From assembly GCA_023910605.1 (NCBI GenBank), contig JAAVVV010000001.1, positions 1,416,698 to 1,480,697 on the forward strand: a stretch of 64,000 bases of DNA. Reading direction: 5' to 3'. Source of the DNA: Bosea sp. (in: a-proteobacteria) (lineage in GTDB: Bacteria > Pseudomonadota > Alphaproteobacteria > Rhizobiales > Beijerinckiaceae). Made by a program: the position numbers and the translations under genes. Below, one piece after another: positions 1 through 8,984 of this stretch (within the stretch, counting starts at the first letter, position 1; each line of letters starts with the position of its first letter). Below the pieces are notes generated by a model. It had not been told where the DNA came from. It was given only the letters and a program-made list of their open reading frames with translations, and did no database searches.

Positions 1-54
1 GTCGGCTTCGCTCGCCGATTTGGCCACGCCGAGAACTGCGTAAGGATCGCGCAT
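1..54 (-). CDS. DnaJ (J-domain) protein, N-terminal 18 residues
   Basis: Only the first 18 codons lie in the window; the gene runs off the left edge. The reading starts MRDPYAVLGV, which is the opening of helix I of a J domain as found in the short DnaJ/CbpA-like proteins of rhizobia. J-domain proteins stimulate the ATPase of DnaK. The next gene on the same strand is an RT0821-type lipoprotein, with pdxH divergent beyond it; I recall this neighbourhood from other Hyphomicrobiales. The HPD motif would lie outside the window, so the call rests on the start and the context. Confidence 0.72.
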   Translation of the reverse strand, partial: MRDPYAVLGVAKSASEAD

Positions 55-138
55 GGGCGCTGTCGGGCTCCTGGAAGCGGATGATCGGGTCGGCGATGGC
101 ACTCAAGCCGCCGCCCATGCTTCCTAGGTGGTGCCAAT

Positions 139-168
139 GTTGCAAAAATGCAACCGTCGTGACGACGG
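139..168 (-). terminator. possible terminator: two small hairpins
   Basis: Two adjacent perfect small stems: GTTGCA/TGCAAC with an AAAA loop at 139-154, then CCGTCG/CGACGG with a 3-base loop at 154-168. They lie between the RT0821-type gene and the dnaJ start, both on the minus strand. There is no clear T-run, so termination is only a guess. Confidence 0.25.
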
Positions 169-176
169 GAATCGGC

Positions 177-677
177 TCAGGCCGGCTGTTTCCATCGCTT
201 CATGTCCCGGATGCTCCAGGCCCCGCCGGAAGGGCGGCAGGCCGTGCCCTGCAGCGCCACCTTGTCCATCTGCGTGCTGATCTGGCTCCGGAAGGCGCGG
301 CACACCTCGTCATCAAGGAGAAACGGCCCACCCACCGGCATGAAGCGGCCCGAGGCCTTGCTCTCGGCATTGTCCCAACTCACGGGCGAGCCGTTGCCCT
401 GCGGGTCGAGCGCCAGCGCCATGGCGCCTTTGGCGCGCCTGAGATCCTCGGGGCCGAGATGGTCTGACAAGGACAGCCTCGGCTCGCGCTCCAGCCTGGC
501 TGCGGCGAAGGCGCGGACCGAACCCGTGACGGCCAGGGGATCAGCCGCCGGCGCGGCTGTGGCCGCGGCGACAGGCGCCGGCGCCGGCTCGGTGCGGGAC
601 AGCGAGGCGATGGGCAGGCTCACCGAGCAGCCGCCGGCGATCACCGCCAGCGTCGTCGACATCGCCACGAAAATCAT
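177..677 (-). CDS. RT0821/Lpp0805-type surface lipoprotein
   Basis: About 166 residues. The chosen start gives a short hydrophobic signal (MIFVAMSTTLAVIAGGC) ending in a lipobox-like AGGC, so the mature protein should be a lipidated outer-membrane or periplasmic protein. After a Pro/Ala-rich linker comes a compact conserved region ending in an SGGAWSIRDMKRW-like tail, resembling the RT0821/Lpp0805 surface antigen family. No enzyme activity is known for the family. An upstream ATG at 767 would add 30 residues with no signal-like character and would spoil the lipoprotein start, so I reject it. It is divergent from pdxH. Confidence 0.7.
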   Translation of the reverse strand: MIFVAMSTTLAVIAGGCSVSLPIASLSRTEPAPAPVAAATAAPAADPLAVTGSVRAFAAARLEREPRLSLSDHLGPEDLRRAKGAMALALDPQGNGSPVSWDNAESKASGRFMPVGGPFLLDDEVCRAFRSQISTQMDKVALQGTACRPSGGAWSIRDMKRWKQPA

Positions 678-809
678 GCGCGATCGGCGTTGCGCCCGTG
701 TGCAAACCTGCGGCGAGGGTCTATATCCGGAAAGCCTGCTCTCGACCGACACGCCAGCACTCGACACACACAGTGTTCCAACCGTTTTGATTAGACATCG
801 GAAGCGTTA

Positions 810-1412
810 ATGACGCGTGACTTCACGGAAGCCGACGAGCCGTTCGGCCTTTTCGAGACGTGGTTCGAGGAAGCGAAGGCGTCCGAGCCCAACGATCCCA
901 ACGCGATGGCCCTGGCGACGGCGGATGCCGATGGCCTGCCGAATGTGCGCATGGTCCTGCTCAAGGGCTTCGATCCGCGCGGCTTCGTGTTCTACACCAA
1001 CACGCAGAGCCAGAAGGGCGAGGAAATCCTCGGGAGCATGAAGGCGGCCGGCCTCTTCCACTGGAAATCGCTGCGCCGGCAGGTCCGGCTGCGCGGTCCG
1101 GTCGAGCAGGTTTCGGACGCCGAGGCCGATGCCTATTTCCAGTCGCGCCCGCGCGACAGCCGCATCGGCGCCTGGGCCAGCCAGCAGTCGCGCCCGCTCG
1201 AGAGCCGCTTCGCGCTGGAGAAAGCCGCAGCCTTCTATGCCGCGAGATATGCCGTGGGCGAGGTGCCGCGTCCTGCGCACTGGACGGGCCTGCGCATCAT
1301 GCCGACATGCCTGGAGTTCTGGAAGGACGGCGCCTTCCGCCTGCATGACCGCGTCGTCTTCCGCCGCGCCGCGCCTGGAGCGGACTGGACGCGGACCCGG
1401 CTCTATCCCTAG
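810..1412 (+). CDS. pdxH: pyridoxamine/pyridoxine 5'-phosphate oxidase
   Basis: 200 residues, close to the usual length of PdxH (about 200-220). It oxidises pyridoxine or pyridoxamine 5'-phosphate to pyridoxal 5'-phosphate with FMN and O2. The sequence has the FMN-binding core ([36 protein letters not shown]), the [11 protein letters not shown] segment, and the typical C-terminus with W..LRIMP...EFWKDG..RLHDR and a final RLYP. It is a stand-alone gene divergent from the RT0821-type lipoprotein gene and followed by an SDR on the same strand about 90 bases on. Confidence 0.97.
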   Translation: MTRDFTEADEPFGLFETWFEEAKASEPNDPNAMALATADADGLPNVRMVLLKGFDPRGFVFYTNTQSQKGEEILGSMKAAGLFHWKSLRRQVRLRGPVEQVSDAEADAYFQSRPRDSRIGAWASQQSRPLESRFALEKAAAFYAARYAVGEVPRPAHWTGLRIMPTCLEFWKDGAFRLHDRVVFRRAAPGADWTRTRLYP

Positions 1413-1501
1413 ATACCAATCCGGTTCGGCGCCGTGCACGCACGTCGCCGACCAGCTCCCAGAACCAGAGGTGGCGCAGCCTCATGCGACAGGTCCCCGC
1501 G

Positions 1502-2278
1502 ATGCCAATGCCGAAATTCGACTTCCCCAAGACCGAGGCCGGAAAGCGCCCGGTGATGCTGCTGACCGGCGCTTCGCGCGGGATCGGCCACGCCACGGTG
1601 ATGCAGTTCGCCATGGCGGGCTGGCGCATCCTCTCGTGCTCGCGCCAGGCCTTCTCGGACAAGTGCCCCTGGCCGTCGGGCGCCGACGATCATGTCCAGA
1701 TCGATCTGGCCGATCCGGTGGACACCGAGCGGGGCATAGGCGAGATCCGGCGCCGGCTCGAGACCGAGGGCGGCAAGCTCAATGCGCTCGTGAACAATGC
1801 CGGCATTTCGCCCAAGGGGCCGGGTGGCGCGAGGCTGGGCGCAGCTGGCACCTCCTTCAATGACTGGAGCCGCGTGTTCCAGGTCAATTTCTTCGCTCCC
1901 ATCATGCTGGCGCGGGGCCTGTTCAGCGAGCTCAAGGCCGGCGGCGGCGCCATTGTCAACGTCACCTCGATCGCCGGCACGCAGGTCCATCCCTTCGCGG
2001 GCGCGGCCTATGCCACGTCCAAGGCGGCGCTCGCCTCGCTGACCCGCGAGATGGCGTCCGATTTCGGGCCGCACGGCATCCGGGTCAACTCCATCTCCCC
2101 GGGCGAGATCGACACCTCCATCCTCTCCCCCGGCACCGACAAGATCGTCGAGAAGCTGCCGCTCAGGCGTCTGGGCAAGACCGAAGAAGTGGCGAAGGCG
2201 ATCTATTTCCTGTGCACCGACGCCTCGTCCTATGTCACGGGCGCGGAACTGCACATCAACGGCGGCCAGCACGTCTGA
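1502..2278 (+). CDS. short-chain dehydrogenase/reductase (SDR)
   Basis: About 258 residues with a full classical SDR set: TGASRGIG for NAD(P) binding near residue 22, NNAG in the middle, an active-site serine in VTSIAG, YATSK for the catalytic Tyr and Lys, and a C-terminal [13 protein letters not shown] as in FabG-like enzymes. The substrate is not evident; FabG-like 3-oxoacyl reductases, sugar and alcohol dehydrogenases all fit. Start chosen at the ATG preceded by ACAGG about eight bases upstream; ATG at 1484 or 1508 is possible. It lies downstream of pdxH and just before a NUDIX gene. Confidence 0.9.
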   Translation: MPMPKFDFPKTEAGKRPVMLLTGASRGIGHATVMQFAMAGWRILSCSRQAFSDKCPWPSGADDHVQIDLADPVDTERGIGEIRRRLETEGGKLNALVNNAGISPKGPGGARLGAAGTSFNDWSRVFQVNFFAPIMLARGLFSELKAGGGAIVNVTSIAGTQVHPFAGAAYATSKAALASLTREMASDFGPHGIRVNSISPGEIDTSILSPGTDKIVEKLPLRRLGKTEEVAKAIYFLCTDASSYVTGAELHINGGQHV

Positions 2279-2318
2279 GCGAGGGGGCCGGCAGTCGCGC
2301 GAGCGCTGCGGCGAGAAC

Positions 2319-2792
2319 ATGGCCGAGGGTCTGCGCCTCATCCGCTTTCCCCACACGGCCCGCGCTGCGGCCAGGCCCGTGCTCGCCGCATCCGTCGCCG
2401 CGTTCCGGGCGGATGGCCGCGTCATCCTGGCCACGCGCACCAGCCCGCCTGCGGCCGATGTCTGGTCGCTGCCGGGCGGCAAGGTGGAGAGCGGCGAGAC
2501 GCTCGAAGAGGCCGCCTTGCGCGAGCTTGCGGAGGAGGTGGGGGTCAGCGCCCGCATAATCGGCTTCAACCGGCATGTCGAGATCATTCATCGCGATGGC
2601 GACGGCGCGGTCAGCCACCATTTCGTCGTCGCCTCCTTCGTGGCGAACTGGCTTTCCGGCGAGCCCGCGACCGGGCCTGAAGCCGGCGCCGTGATGTGGG
2701 CCGATCCGTTCAGCCTCGGCGGTCTCGCCACCACCCGCCAGCTTGGTGAGGTGCTGCGCGCGGCCCATGCCATCTGGGAGCGCGGCGGGTGA
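2319..2792 (+). CDS. NUDIX hydrolase
   Basis: About 157 residues. The NUDIX box is complete: [21 protein letters not shown] fits G-x5-E-x7-REU-x-E-E-x-G-U, giving the Mg2+ site that hydrolyses nucleoside diphosphates linked to another moiety. The substrate cannot be read; ADP-ribose or 8-oxo-nucleotide sanitation are common for this size. The start follows the SDR stop by about 40 bases. Its TGA overlaps the GTG of the next gene (GTGA), so the two are probably translationally coupled. Confidence 0.88.
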   Translation: MAEGLRLIRFPHTARAAARPVLAASVAAFRADGRVILATRTSPPAADVWSLPGGKVESGETLEEAALRELAEEVGVSARIIGFNRHVEIIHRDGDGAVSHHFVVASFVANWLSGEPATGPEAGAVMWADPFSLGGLATTRQLGEVLRAAHAIWERGG

Positions 2793-3223
2793 TCCGCCGC
2801 GCCCTGTCATGGCGGGTCGCCCTGGCCGCAGCGCTGGCCCTTGCGATGCCCGCGCTGGCCCAGCAGCGAGCCCAACCGCCGGCGCAGACGCCAGCCCCGC
2901 CGGCGCAGGCAGAGCCGCTGCCCACCGTCTATGAGCCTGACATGCTCAGGTTGGCGGAGATCATGGGCTCTCTGGCCTTTCTGCGTCAGCTTTGCGGCGG
3001 CTCCGAAGCCGCTGAATGGCGCGCACGCATGGCCGAACTGATCGATGCCGAAGGCGTCACCGAGGGCCGGCGCGACCGACTCGCCGGGGCCTTCAACCGC
3101 GGGTTCCGCGCTTTCGCGCTGACCTATCGCAGTTGCACCCCTGCCGCGATCGAGGCGTCGGAGCGCCTTTCGGCGGATGGTCGCCGGCTCTCGCGCGGCC
3201 TTGCCGGGCGCTTCGGCGGGTGA
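2789..3223 (+). CDS. TIGR02301 family secreted protein
   Basis: 144 residues from a GTG overlapping the stop of the NUDIX gene. An Arg-containing N-terminus and hydrophobic stretch end at ALAQQ, a clear Sec signal peptide with AxA cleavage, followed by a Pro/Ala/Gln linker. The mature part has [16 protein letters not shown] and a late YRSC, so two cysteines that may pair in the periplasm. This matches the TIGR02301 family found mainly in Hyphomicrobiales. No function is known for it. Confidence 0.82.
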   Translation: MIRRALSWRVALAAALALAMPALAQQRAQPPAQTPAPPAQAEPLPTVYEPDMLRLAEIMGSLAFLRQLCGGSEAAEWRARMAELIDAEGVTEGRRDRLAGAFNRGFRAFALTYRSCTPAAIEASERLSADGRRLSRGLAGRFGG

Positions 3224-3341
3224 GGGGGCTGCGGACAAAGCCTTGTCCACAGTTTAACCACCGGCGTTAACCTTCCTTAAAGGGTTTGCTGGCGCGCGCA
3301 TCGTTAACGCCTTAACCCTGTCGCTGCCGAGTGAAACGCCC

Positions 3342-3611
3342 ATGTCAAACGCGACGAACGACGAAACCGAATCCACGCGCGCCGATGACGACGCCGCCGA
3401 CCTGCGGCGAATCGCGGTTACCTATGTCGACGAGGCCTTCGCCACAGGGCGCCATGAGGGGCTCGACAGCGACAGCCTGGCCCATGCGGCGCTGTTCGCG
3501 GCCTTTCGCGATCTCGTTGCCACCTATGGCGAGGATGCGACCGCCGTCTTCGCCGAGACGCTGCCCGCCAAGATCAAGGCCGGCGCCTACACCATCTCCA
3601 CCCGTCACTGA
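3342..3611 (+). CDS. small conserved hypothetical protein
   Basis: 89 residues, acidic, no signal or membrane segment. The core (AVTYVDEAFATGRHEGLD, HAALFAAFRDLVATYGE) is predicted helical. I recall similar small proteins in rhizobial genomes but no function. The 120 bases upstream are rich in TTAA tetramers (five copies), which may matter for its control, though none has the exact spacing of a CtrA box. Confidence 0.75.
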   Translation: MSNATNDETESTRADDDAADLRRIAVTYVDEAFATGRHEGLDSDSLAHAALFAAFRDLVATYGEDATAVFAETLPAKIKAGAYTISTRH

Positions 3612-3665
3612 CACCGGCCGGGCCGGGCCGGGCTGCGCCAGCGCTCATCTGGCTCTGACCTCGCC

Positions 3666-5093
3666 TCAGCGGTGGCGGACCACGGGGTCCACCACGGCGC
3701 CCGTGCCAAGGCCGAGGATCTGCTCGAGCGCCAGCGACGCCGCGAGCAGCCGCCCTTCGTCGCGCGGGCGCGCCACGATCTGCAGCCCGATCGGGCGGCC
3801 ATCGGCGAGCTGGCCAGCCGGCAGCGACAGGGCTGGGCAGCCGACCAGCGTGAAGGCATAGGCGATCGCCAGCCACTCGACATAATTGCCGAAGGTCACA
3901 CCGTTGCACTCCGCCACATAGCGGTTCTCGACCGGATAGGCCCCGACGATGGTGGCCGGGGTGCAGATGATGTCGAAGGTCTGGAAGAAGGCGAGCATCC
4001 GCCTGTGCATCGCCGCGCGCGCATGCTCTGCCCTCAGTATGTCCGCGCAGCCGAGCTTCAGCCCCTGCTCGATGTTCCAGATCACCTCCGGCTTGAGCTT
4101 GTCCCGGTGGCTGTCGAGCAGCGCCTTCTTGGAGATGGCGAAGCTGCGTCCGCGCAGCACCTGGAAGGCGTCATGGGCCTCCGAGAAATCCGGGTGCGCC
4201 TCCTCCACGATGGCGCCGAGTTCGGCAAAGCGCATCGCCGCGCGGCGCGTCACGTCCGCGACCTCGGGGTCCACCGGCGTGATGCCGAGATCGGTTGACC
4301 ACGCCACGCGCTTCGGCCTCCAGCCCGAGCGGGCCTGGGTGAGGAAGGATGTTTCGGGCTTGGGCAGCGCCATGGGGTCGCGCACATCCTCGCCTGCGAG
4401 CACGTCGAGGAACAGCGCCACATCCTCGACAGTGCGCGCCATAGGCCCCTCCACAGAGAGCCGGCCCATGATTTCCTGACCCGGATCGGTGGCCACGCGC
4501 CCCCATGAGGGCCTGAGGCCCACGATGCCGTTGAAGCTGGCGGGATTGCGCAGGGATCCGCCGAGATCCGAGCCATGCGCCAGCCAGGCCATGCCGGTCT
4601 TGAGCGCGACGGCCGCACCGCCCGAAGACCCCGCCGCCGACAGCCGCGTGTCGCAAGGGTTGCGCGTGGCGCCGAAGACCTCGTTGAAGGTGTTCGCGCC
4701 CGCGCCGAACTCGGGCGTGTTCGACTTGGCGTAGATCAGCCCGCCCTCGGCCTCGAGCCGCTCGACCAGCGGATCGGACGTCTCCGGCACGAAATCGGCG
4801 AAGATGGGCGAGCCATAGGTGGTGCGCACGCCCTTGACCTCGGTGAGGTCCTTGATGGCGACGGGCAGGCCGCACAGCGCGCCCCGGTCCTGCCACGGCT
4901 GCGCGAGAAGCGCCGTGGCTGCGGCCCGCGCCCTGTCGAAGGCCAGCGTCGGCAGGGCGTTGACGGCGCCGTCCACCTCCGCGATGCGGGCCTCCAGCGC
5001 GTCGAGCAGGTCATGGGGAGAAATCGCCCCGATCTTCAGCAGTTCGACGAGGTCGGTGGCGGAGCGGTTGATGAGCGTCATGTTGGCTGGCAT
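3666..5093 (-). CDS. amidase (amidase signature family)
   Basis: 475 residues, normal for the amidase signature family. It carries the catalytic Lys in PVAIKDLTEV, and the Gly/Ser-rich signature with the cis-Ser and nucleophilic Ser in SAAGSSGGAA followed by GSDLGGSLRNPASFNGIVG. It hydrolyses a C-N amide bond, but the substrate is not evident. The usual gatC and gatB genes are absent nearby, which argues against GatA. Start supported by AGGGA about six bases upstream. Convergent with the small gene at 3342 and divergent from the aminotransferase. Confidence 0.92.
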   Translation of the reverse strand: MPANMTLINRSATDLVELLKIGAISPHDLLDALEARIAEVDGAVNALPTLAFDRARAAATALLAQPWQDRGALCGLPVAIKDLTEVKGVRTTYGSPIFADFVPETSDPLVERLEAEGGLIYAKSNTPEFGAGANTFNEVFGATRNPCDTRLSAAGSSGGAAVALKTGMAWLAHGSDLGGSLRNPASFNGIVGLRPSWGRVATDPGQEIMGRLSVEGPMARTVEDVALFLDVLAGEDVRDPMALPKPETSFLTQARSGWRPKRVAWSTDLGITPVDPEVADVTRRAAMRFAELGAIVEEAHPDFSEAHDAFQVLRGRSFAISKKALLDSHRDKLKPEVIWNIEQGLKLGCADILRAEHARAAMHRRMLAFFQTFDIICTPATIVGAYPVENRYVAECNGVTFGNYVEWLAIAYAFTLVGCPALSLPAGQLADGRPIGLQIVARPRDEGRLLAASLALEQILGLGTGAVVDPVVRHR

Positions 5094-5302
5094 GGGCAGT
5101 CCCTGTTCGATGTGCCGAACCTAGGGCTTCCCGCCGCGCCGTCAAAGGGCCGTGTCCTCATGGGCATATGCAGGGCCGCGCATGTTCCGGCCAGAACGCG
5201 GGATCGCTACGCAAGAAATTACGGCCCGCTCCGCATTCGCCGGGGTTGTGCCCGGCGCGCCTTGCGGCCCACAATAGGGAAAATCAAGGGAAGCCATCCA
5301 TC

Positions 5303-6682
5303 ATGCTCACCAATGCACAGGTCCGGGACATCGAGACCCTCGTCCATCCCTACACCAACCTCGCCGCACATCGGGAGGTCGGTCCGCTCGTGCTGGATCG
5401 CGGCAGCGGCGTGCGCGTCTATGACAGCGCCGGGCGCGACTACATCGAGGGCATGGCGGGGCTGTGGTGCACCTCGCTCGGCTATTCCAACGCCGAGCTG
5501 GTCGAGGCGGCGCGCGAGCAGATGTCGAAGCTGCCCTTCACCCACCTGTTCTCGGGCCGCAGCCATGATCCGGCGATCGAGCTGGCCGAGAAGCTCAAGG
5601 AGATCGCGCCCATGCCGACCTCCAAGATCTATTACGGCTCATCGGGCTCGGACGCCAACGACACCCAGGTCAAGCTCGTCTGGTATATGAACAATGCGCT
5701 GGGCCGCCCGAAGAAGAAGAAGATCATCGCAAGGCTCAAGGGCTATCACGGCGTCACGGTGGCTTCAGCCTCGCTGACGGGTCTGCCCTACAATCATGTC
5801 GATTTCGACCTGCCGATACAGGGCGTCCTGCACACCTCCTGCCCGCATCACTACCGCTTCGCCGAGCCGGGCGAGACCGAGGAGGCGTTTTCCGCGCGGA
5901 TGGCTGCGGAGCTCGAGGAGATGATCCTGCGCGAGGGCCCTGACACGGTGGCCGCCTTCATAGCCGAGCCGGTGATGGGCGCGGGCGGCGCGATCACCCC
6001 GCCGAAGGGCTACTTCGAGGCGATCCAGACGGTGTGCGCGCGCCATGACGTGCTGATGATCTCTGATGAGGTCATCACCGGCTTCGGCCGCACGGGCGAG
6101 TGGTTCGGCTGCACGGCCGTCGGCTACAAGCCTGACACGCTCTCCTGCGCCAAGGCGCTGACCTCCGCCTATTTTCCGCTCAGCGCCATCTTCATCCCGG
6201 AGCATGTCAACGAGATCCTCGTCGACCAGAGCCGCAAGATTGGCACCTTCGGCCATGGCAACACCTATTCGGGCCATCCGGTGGGCTGCGCGGTCGCGCT
6301 CAAGACGCTGGAGATCTATCAGCGCGACGACATCATCGGCCATGTTCGGCGCATCAGCCCGCGCTTCCTGGCGCGGCTGGAGCGGCTGGCCGAGCATCCG
6401 CTCATCGGCGACGCGCGCGGCCTTGGCCTGATCGGCGGCATCGAGTTCGTGAAGGACAAGGCCACCAGGGAGCAGTTCGAGGCCAAGAAGGCCGTGGCGG
6501 CCAAGTCCTGCGCCTTCGCGCAGGATGAAGGGCTGATCGTGCGGCCGCTGGCAGGCGACCGCGTCGCCTTCTGCCCGCCGCTCATCATCAATGGCGACGA
6601 GATCGACGACCTGTTCGATCGCTACGAGCGCGCGCTCGGCCGCACGCTGGCCTGGGTCAGGTCCGAGGGCATGCTCGGCTGA
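5303..6682 (+). CDS. class III aminotransferase (PLP-dependent)
   Basis: 459 residues, the usual size of omega-amino acid:pyruvate-type transaminases. Visible marks: GSSGSDANDTQVK for phosphate binding, GYHGVT, ISDEVITGFGRTG with the Asp that contacts the PLP nitrogen, and Lys284 in CAKALTSAYFPLSA forming the Schiff base. The amine donor cannot be read, though putrescine, beta-alanine and taurine enzymes all look like this. Start at ATG 5303 is backed by CAAGGGAA eight to ten bases upstream; an earlier in-frame start would add 45 residues that do not belong to the fold. Followed by a strong terminator. Confidence 0.93.
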   Translation: MLTNAQVRDIETLVHPYTNLAAHREVGPLVLDRGSGVRVYDSAGRDYIEGMAGLWCTSLGYSNAELVEAAREQMSKLPFTHLFSGRSHDPAIELAEKLKEIAPMPTSKIYYGSSGSDANDTQVKLVWYMNNALGRPKKKKIIARLKGYHGVTVASASLTGLPYNHVDFDLPIQGVLHTSCPHHYRFAEPGETEEAFSARMAAELEEMILREGPDTVAAFIAEPVMGAGGAITPPKGYFEAIQTVCARHDVLMISDEVITGFGRTGEWFGCTAVGYKPDTLSCAKALTSAYFPLSAIFIPEHVNEILVDQSRKIGTFGHGNTYSGHPVGCAVALKTLEIYQRDDIIGHVRRISPRFLARLERLAEHPLIGDARGLGLIGGIEFVKDKATREQFEAKKAVAAKSCAFAQDEGLIVRPLAGDRVAFCPPLIINGDEIDDLFDRYERALGRTLAWVRSEGMLG

Positions 6683-6710
6683 ACCGCGCGACACGGCTGG
6701 CCAGACGAAA

Positions 6711-6735
6711 AAGGCCCGGCGGGAAGCCGGGCCTT
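6711..6735. terminator. Rho-independent terminator between convergent genes
   Basis: A perfect 10-bp stem AAGGCCCGGC/GCCGGGCCTT with loop GGGAA. T-rich sequence follows on the plus strand (CATTTTG) and on the minus strand (TTTTCG). It lies between the aminotransferase stop and the helicase stop and can serve both. Confidence 0.88.
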
Positions 6736-6763
6736 CATTTTGTCTCTTCGCAGGGGCCTGCTC

Positions 6764-8560
6764 TCAGCCGAAGCGACGGCCGCCGCCGCCCGAACGGGGA
6801 CGCTGCCCCTGGGGCCGCGCTGCGGCGCGGGGCGCGCCTTCGCCGCCATTGTCAAGAAAACGTGGCAGGAAATCGCTGCGCTCGCCGCGCGGCGCACGCG
6901 GCGCATCCCGGAAGCCTGCGGCATCGCCCGCCCGCACAGGCGCCTTGGCCTGCGCCGGGGCAGCGCGGGGCCGCTCGTCACGACGGTCATCAGGGCCGCG
7001 TGCCGGGCGGTCGCCCGAAGGCCGGTCGCCGCGCGGTCTGTTTGCATGCGGCCTGTCGTCACGACGTGGCGCGCGCTCCTGGCGCGGCCCGGCCGCGGCG
7101 GCCGGCTGGTTGCTCCACGGCGCGTCATGGCTGGTGACGCCCTCGGCGCGGTCATGCCGAGGGCGGGCATCGCTGCGCGGGGCGCTGCGGGGCCGGTCGT
7201 CAAGGCGCGGGTCGGGGCGCGCCGAACGGGCGGTTCCTTCGGTGCGTGCAGATCCTGCCGTGCGGGCAGAGCGATCGGCGCGCGGCGCGGGGCCCCCGCG
7301 CTCTTCGCCGCGCCGGCCGATGCCGCGCTGTTCCTCGCGTCGTCCGCCAGCGCTGCGGCCACGGCGTGCGCCGCGCTCCTCGCGCTCGTCGGAGATGCGC
7401 TGGCCGCCCGCTGCGGCCTTGGTGAGGTCGAGGCCCTCGATCACCATCACGGGGATGGCGCGCTTGATCAGCTTCTCGACGGCCTTGAGCTTGTCGCGCT
7501 CATCGGGCGAGCACAGCGTGATCGACACGCCGACCTTGCCGGCGCGCGCGGTGCGACCGATGCGGTGGACGTAGGATTCAGGCTCGTCCGGAAGCTCGGC
7601 ATTGATGACATGGCTGACATCCTGCACGTCGATGCCGCGGGCGGCGATGTCGGTGGCGACCATGATCTTGGCTTCGCCGGCCTTGAACTGCGCCAGCGCC
7701 TTCTGGCGGGCGCCCTGGCTCTTGTTGCCATGGATCACCACGGCGTTGAGGCCATACTGGTCGAGATAGTCGGTGAGCCGGTTCGCGCCATGCTTGGTGC
7801 GCGCGAACACCATGGCCCGCGTGACATCGAGGCCCGACAGGATCTTGAGCAGTGCGTCCTTCTTGGCCTGCATGGGCAGGTGCACGAGGTGCTGCGCGAT
7901 GCGCTCCATCGGCACGGCCTCGGGCCTGACCTCGACCGTGATCGGATCACGCAGGAGCTTGGAGGCGATGTCGCCGATGGTCTCGGGCATCGTGGCCGAA
8001 AACAGCATCGACTGGCGCTTCGCCGGCAGCAGCGCCAGAATGCGCTTGATGTCGCGTATGAAGCCCATGTCGAGCATGCGGTCCGCCTCGTCGAGCACGA
8101 AATACTGCACCGCGGAGAGCTTGCACTGCTTCTGCTGGATCAGGTCGACAAGGCGGCCGGGCGTGGCGATCAGGATGTCGAGGCCACGGCGCAGCGCATC
8201 GATCTGCGGATTGATGCTGACGCCGCCGAAGACGCAGGCATGGGCGAAATGCTGGCCCTTGGCGAGGATCGTCACCGATTCGTGGATCTGGATGGCCAGT
8301 TCCCGTGTCGGCGCGAGAATCAGGGCGCGGGTGGTGTGGGCTTCCGGCTTGGAGCCGGCCGAGCGCAGCGCCTGCAGGATCGGCAGCACGAAGGCGGCTG
8401 TCTTGCCGGTTCCGGTCTGGGCGAGGCCGAGCATGTCGCGGCCCTGAATGAGGTGGGGAATCGCCTGGGCCTGAATGGGCGTGGGCGTGTGGAAACCGGC
8501 GAATTCGAGCGCGCGGTTGAGCGGAGCGGCAAGGCCGAACTCCGCGAAGGTCGCTGTCAT
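6764..8560 (-). CDS. DEAD-box RNA helicase, RhlE type, with long Arg/Gly-rich tail
   Basis: About 598 residues. The core of about 370 residues has Q motif (FAEFGL..PTPIQAQAIP), AQTGTGKTAAF (Walker A), PTRELA, TPGR, DEAD, SAT, VIHGNKSQ, ATDIAARGID and HRIGRTARAG. Behind it are about 215 residues rich in Arg, Asp, Pro and Ala, a disordered RNA-binding tail ending in GGGGRRFG. DEAD proteins of this group act in ribosome assembly and RNA decay in the cold. ATG 8560 fits the family start, but it has no obvious Shine-Dalgarno; a start at 8710 would add 50 unlikely residues. Confidence 0.93.
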   Translation of the reverse strand: MTATFAEFGLAAPLNRALEFAGFHTPTPIQAQAIPHLIQGRDMLGLAQTGTGKTAAFVLPILQALRSAGSKPEAHTTRALILAPTRELAIQIHESVTILAKGQHFAHACVFGGVSINPQIDALRRGLDILIATPGRLVDLIQQKQCKLSAVQYFVLDEADRMLDMGFIRDIKRILALLPAKRQSMLFSATMPETIGDIASKLLRDPITVEVRPEAVPMERIAQHLVHLPMQAKKDALLKILSGLDVTRAMVFARTKHGANRLTDYLDQYGLNAVVIHGNKSQGARQKALAQFKAGEAKIMVATDIAARGIDVQDVSHVINAELPDEPESYVHRIGRTARAGKVGVSITLCSPDERDKLKAVEKLIKRAIPVMVIEGLDLTKAAAGGQRISDEREERGARRGRSAGGRREEQRGIGRRGEERGGPAPRADRSARTAGSARTEGTARSARPDPRLDDRPRSAPRSDARPRHDRAEGVTSHDAPWSNQPAAAAGPRQERAPRRDDRPHANRPRGDRPSGDRPARGPDDRRDERPRAAPAQAKAPVRAGDAAGFRDAPRAPRGERSDFLPRFLDNGGEGAPRAAARPQGQRPRSGGGGRRFG

Positions 8561-8984
8561 GTGGAGGAGTGCTTTCGGTGTCGGCCAGTTCAGGGATTTG
8601 TCTGCTGGCGGGGGGCGGATCAGACGGTCACGCCCCGGGAAACTCGCATCTTGAGCGTCTTCACAAGGGAAGCGCCGGGCGTCTGAGTGCGAGCCAAGGC
8701 CACGCGACAACCGCGCGGCGTGAACGGCATATGGGCGCTTTGCTGCGCTGCGTCAAGGATTATCGGCGATGGGGGCCTTTGCGCCGATGCGCTGATCTCG
8801 CGGTGAAGGGCGCAGGCGTTGCGCGCCGGCCCTGCGGATCACGCCTTCTTCATCACTGCGGAACATTGTTTCCATCTCGGAAAGAGTGATCTGACCTTTG
8901 AGCCGCTACTGGATAAAGTACGTCTGCAGGATAAAGCAGTTCTGCGGCCAGCGCGCGCTGGCGACAAGCAAAGGGAGAATGACG
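8561..8984. other. divergent intergenic region, helicase / aceB
   Basis: 424 bases with no gene I can support. Both neighbouring genes read outwards from it, so it should hold both promoters. The only ordered structure seen is the tandem 18-bp repeat at 8909-8944 and an AAGGGAGAA ribosome binding site at 8971-8979 for aceB. The long leader on the helicase side would suit post-transcriptional control, but I see no specific element. Confidence 0.6.
8909..8944 (+). promoter_or_regulatory. tandem 18-bp repeat, candidate operator of aceB
   Basis: Two head-to-tail units, CTGGATAAAGTACGTCTG and CAGGATAAAGCAGTTCTG, share GGATAAAG and a TCTG end (five differences). They end about 40 bases before the aceB start. 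Two helical-phase copies upstream of a carbon-source-regulated gene suggest binding sites for a transcription factor; which one is not known. Confidence 0.45.

Noticed and set aside
3240..3341. Cluster of TTAA motifs upstream of the small hypothetical gene as CtrA sites
   Set aside because: Five TTAA tetramers are present, but their gaps (4, 6 and 9 bases) do not fit the TTAA-N7-TTAA form.
6740..8686. 648-codon plus-strand reading frame over the helicase
   Set aside because: It is the mirror frame of the GC-rich helicase gene, whose motifs are all intact on the minus strand.
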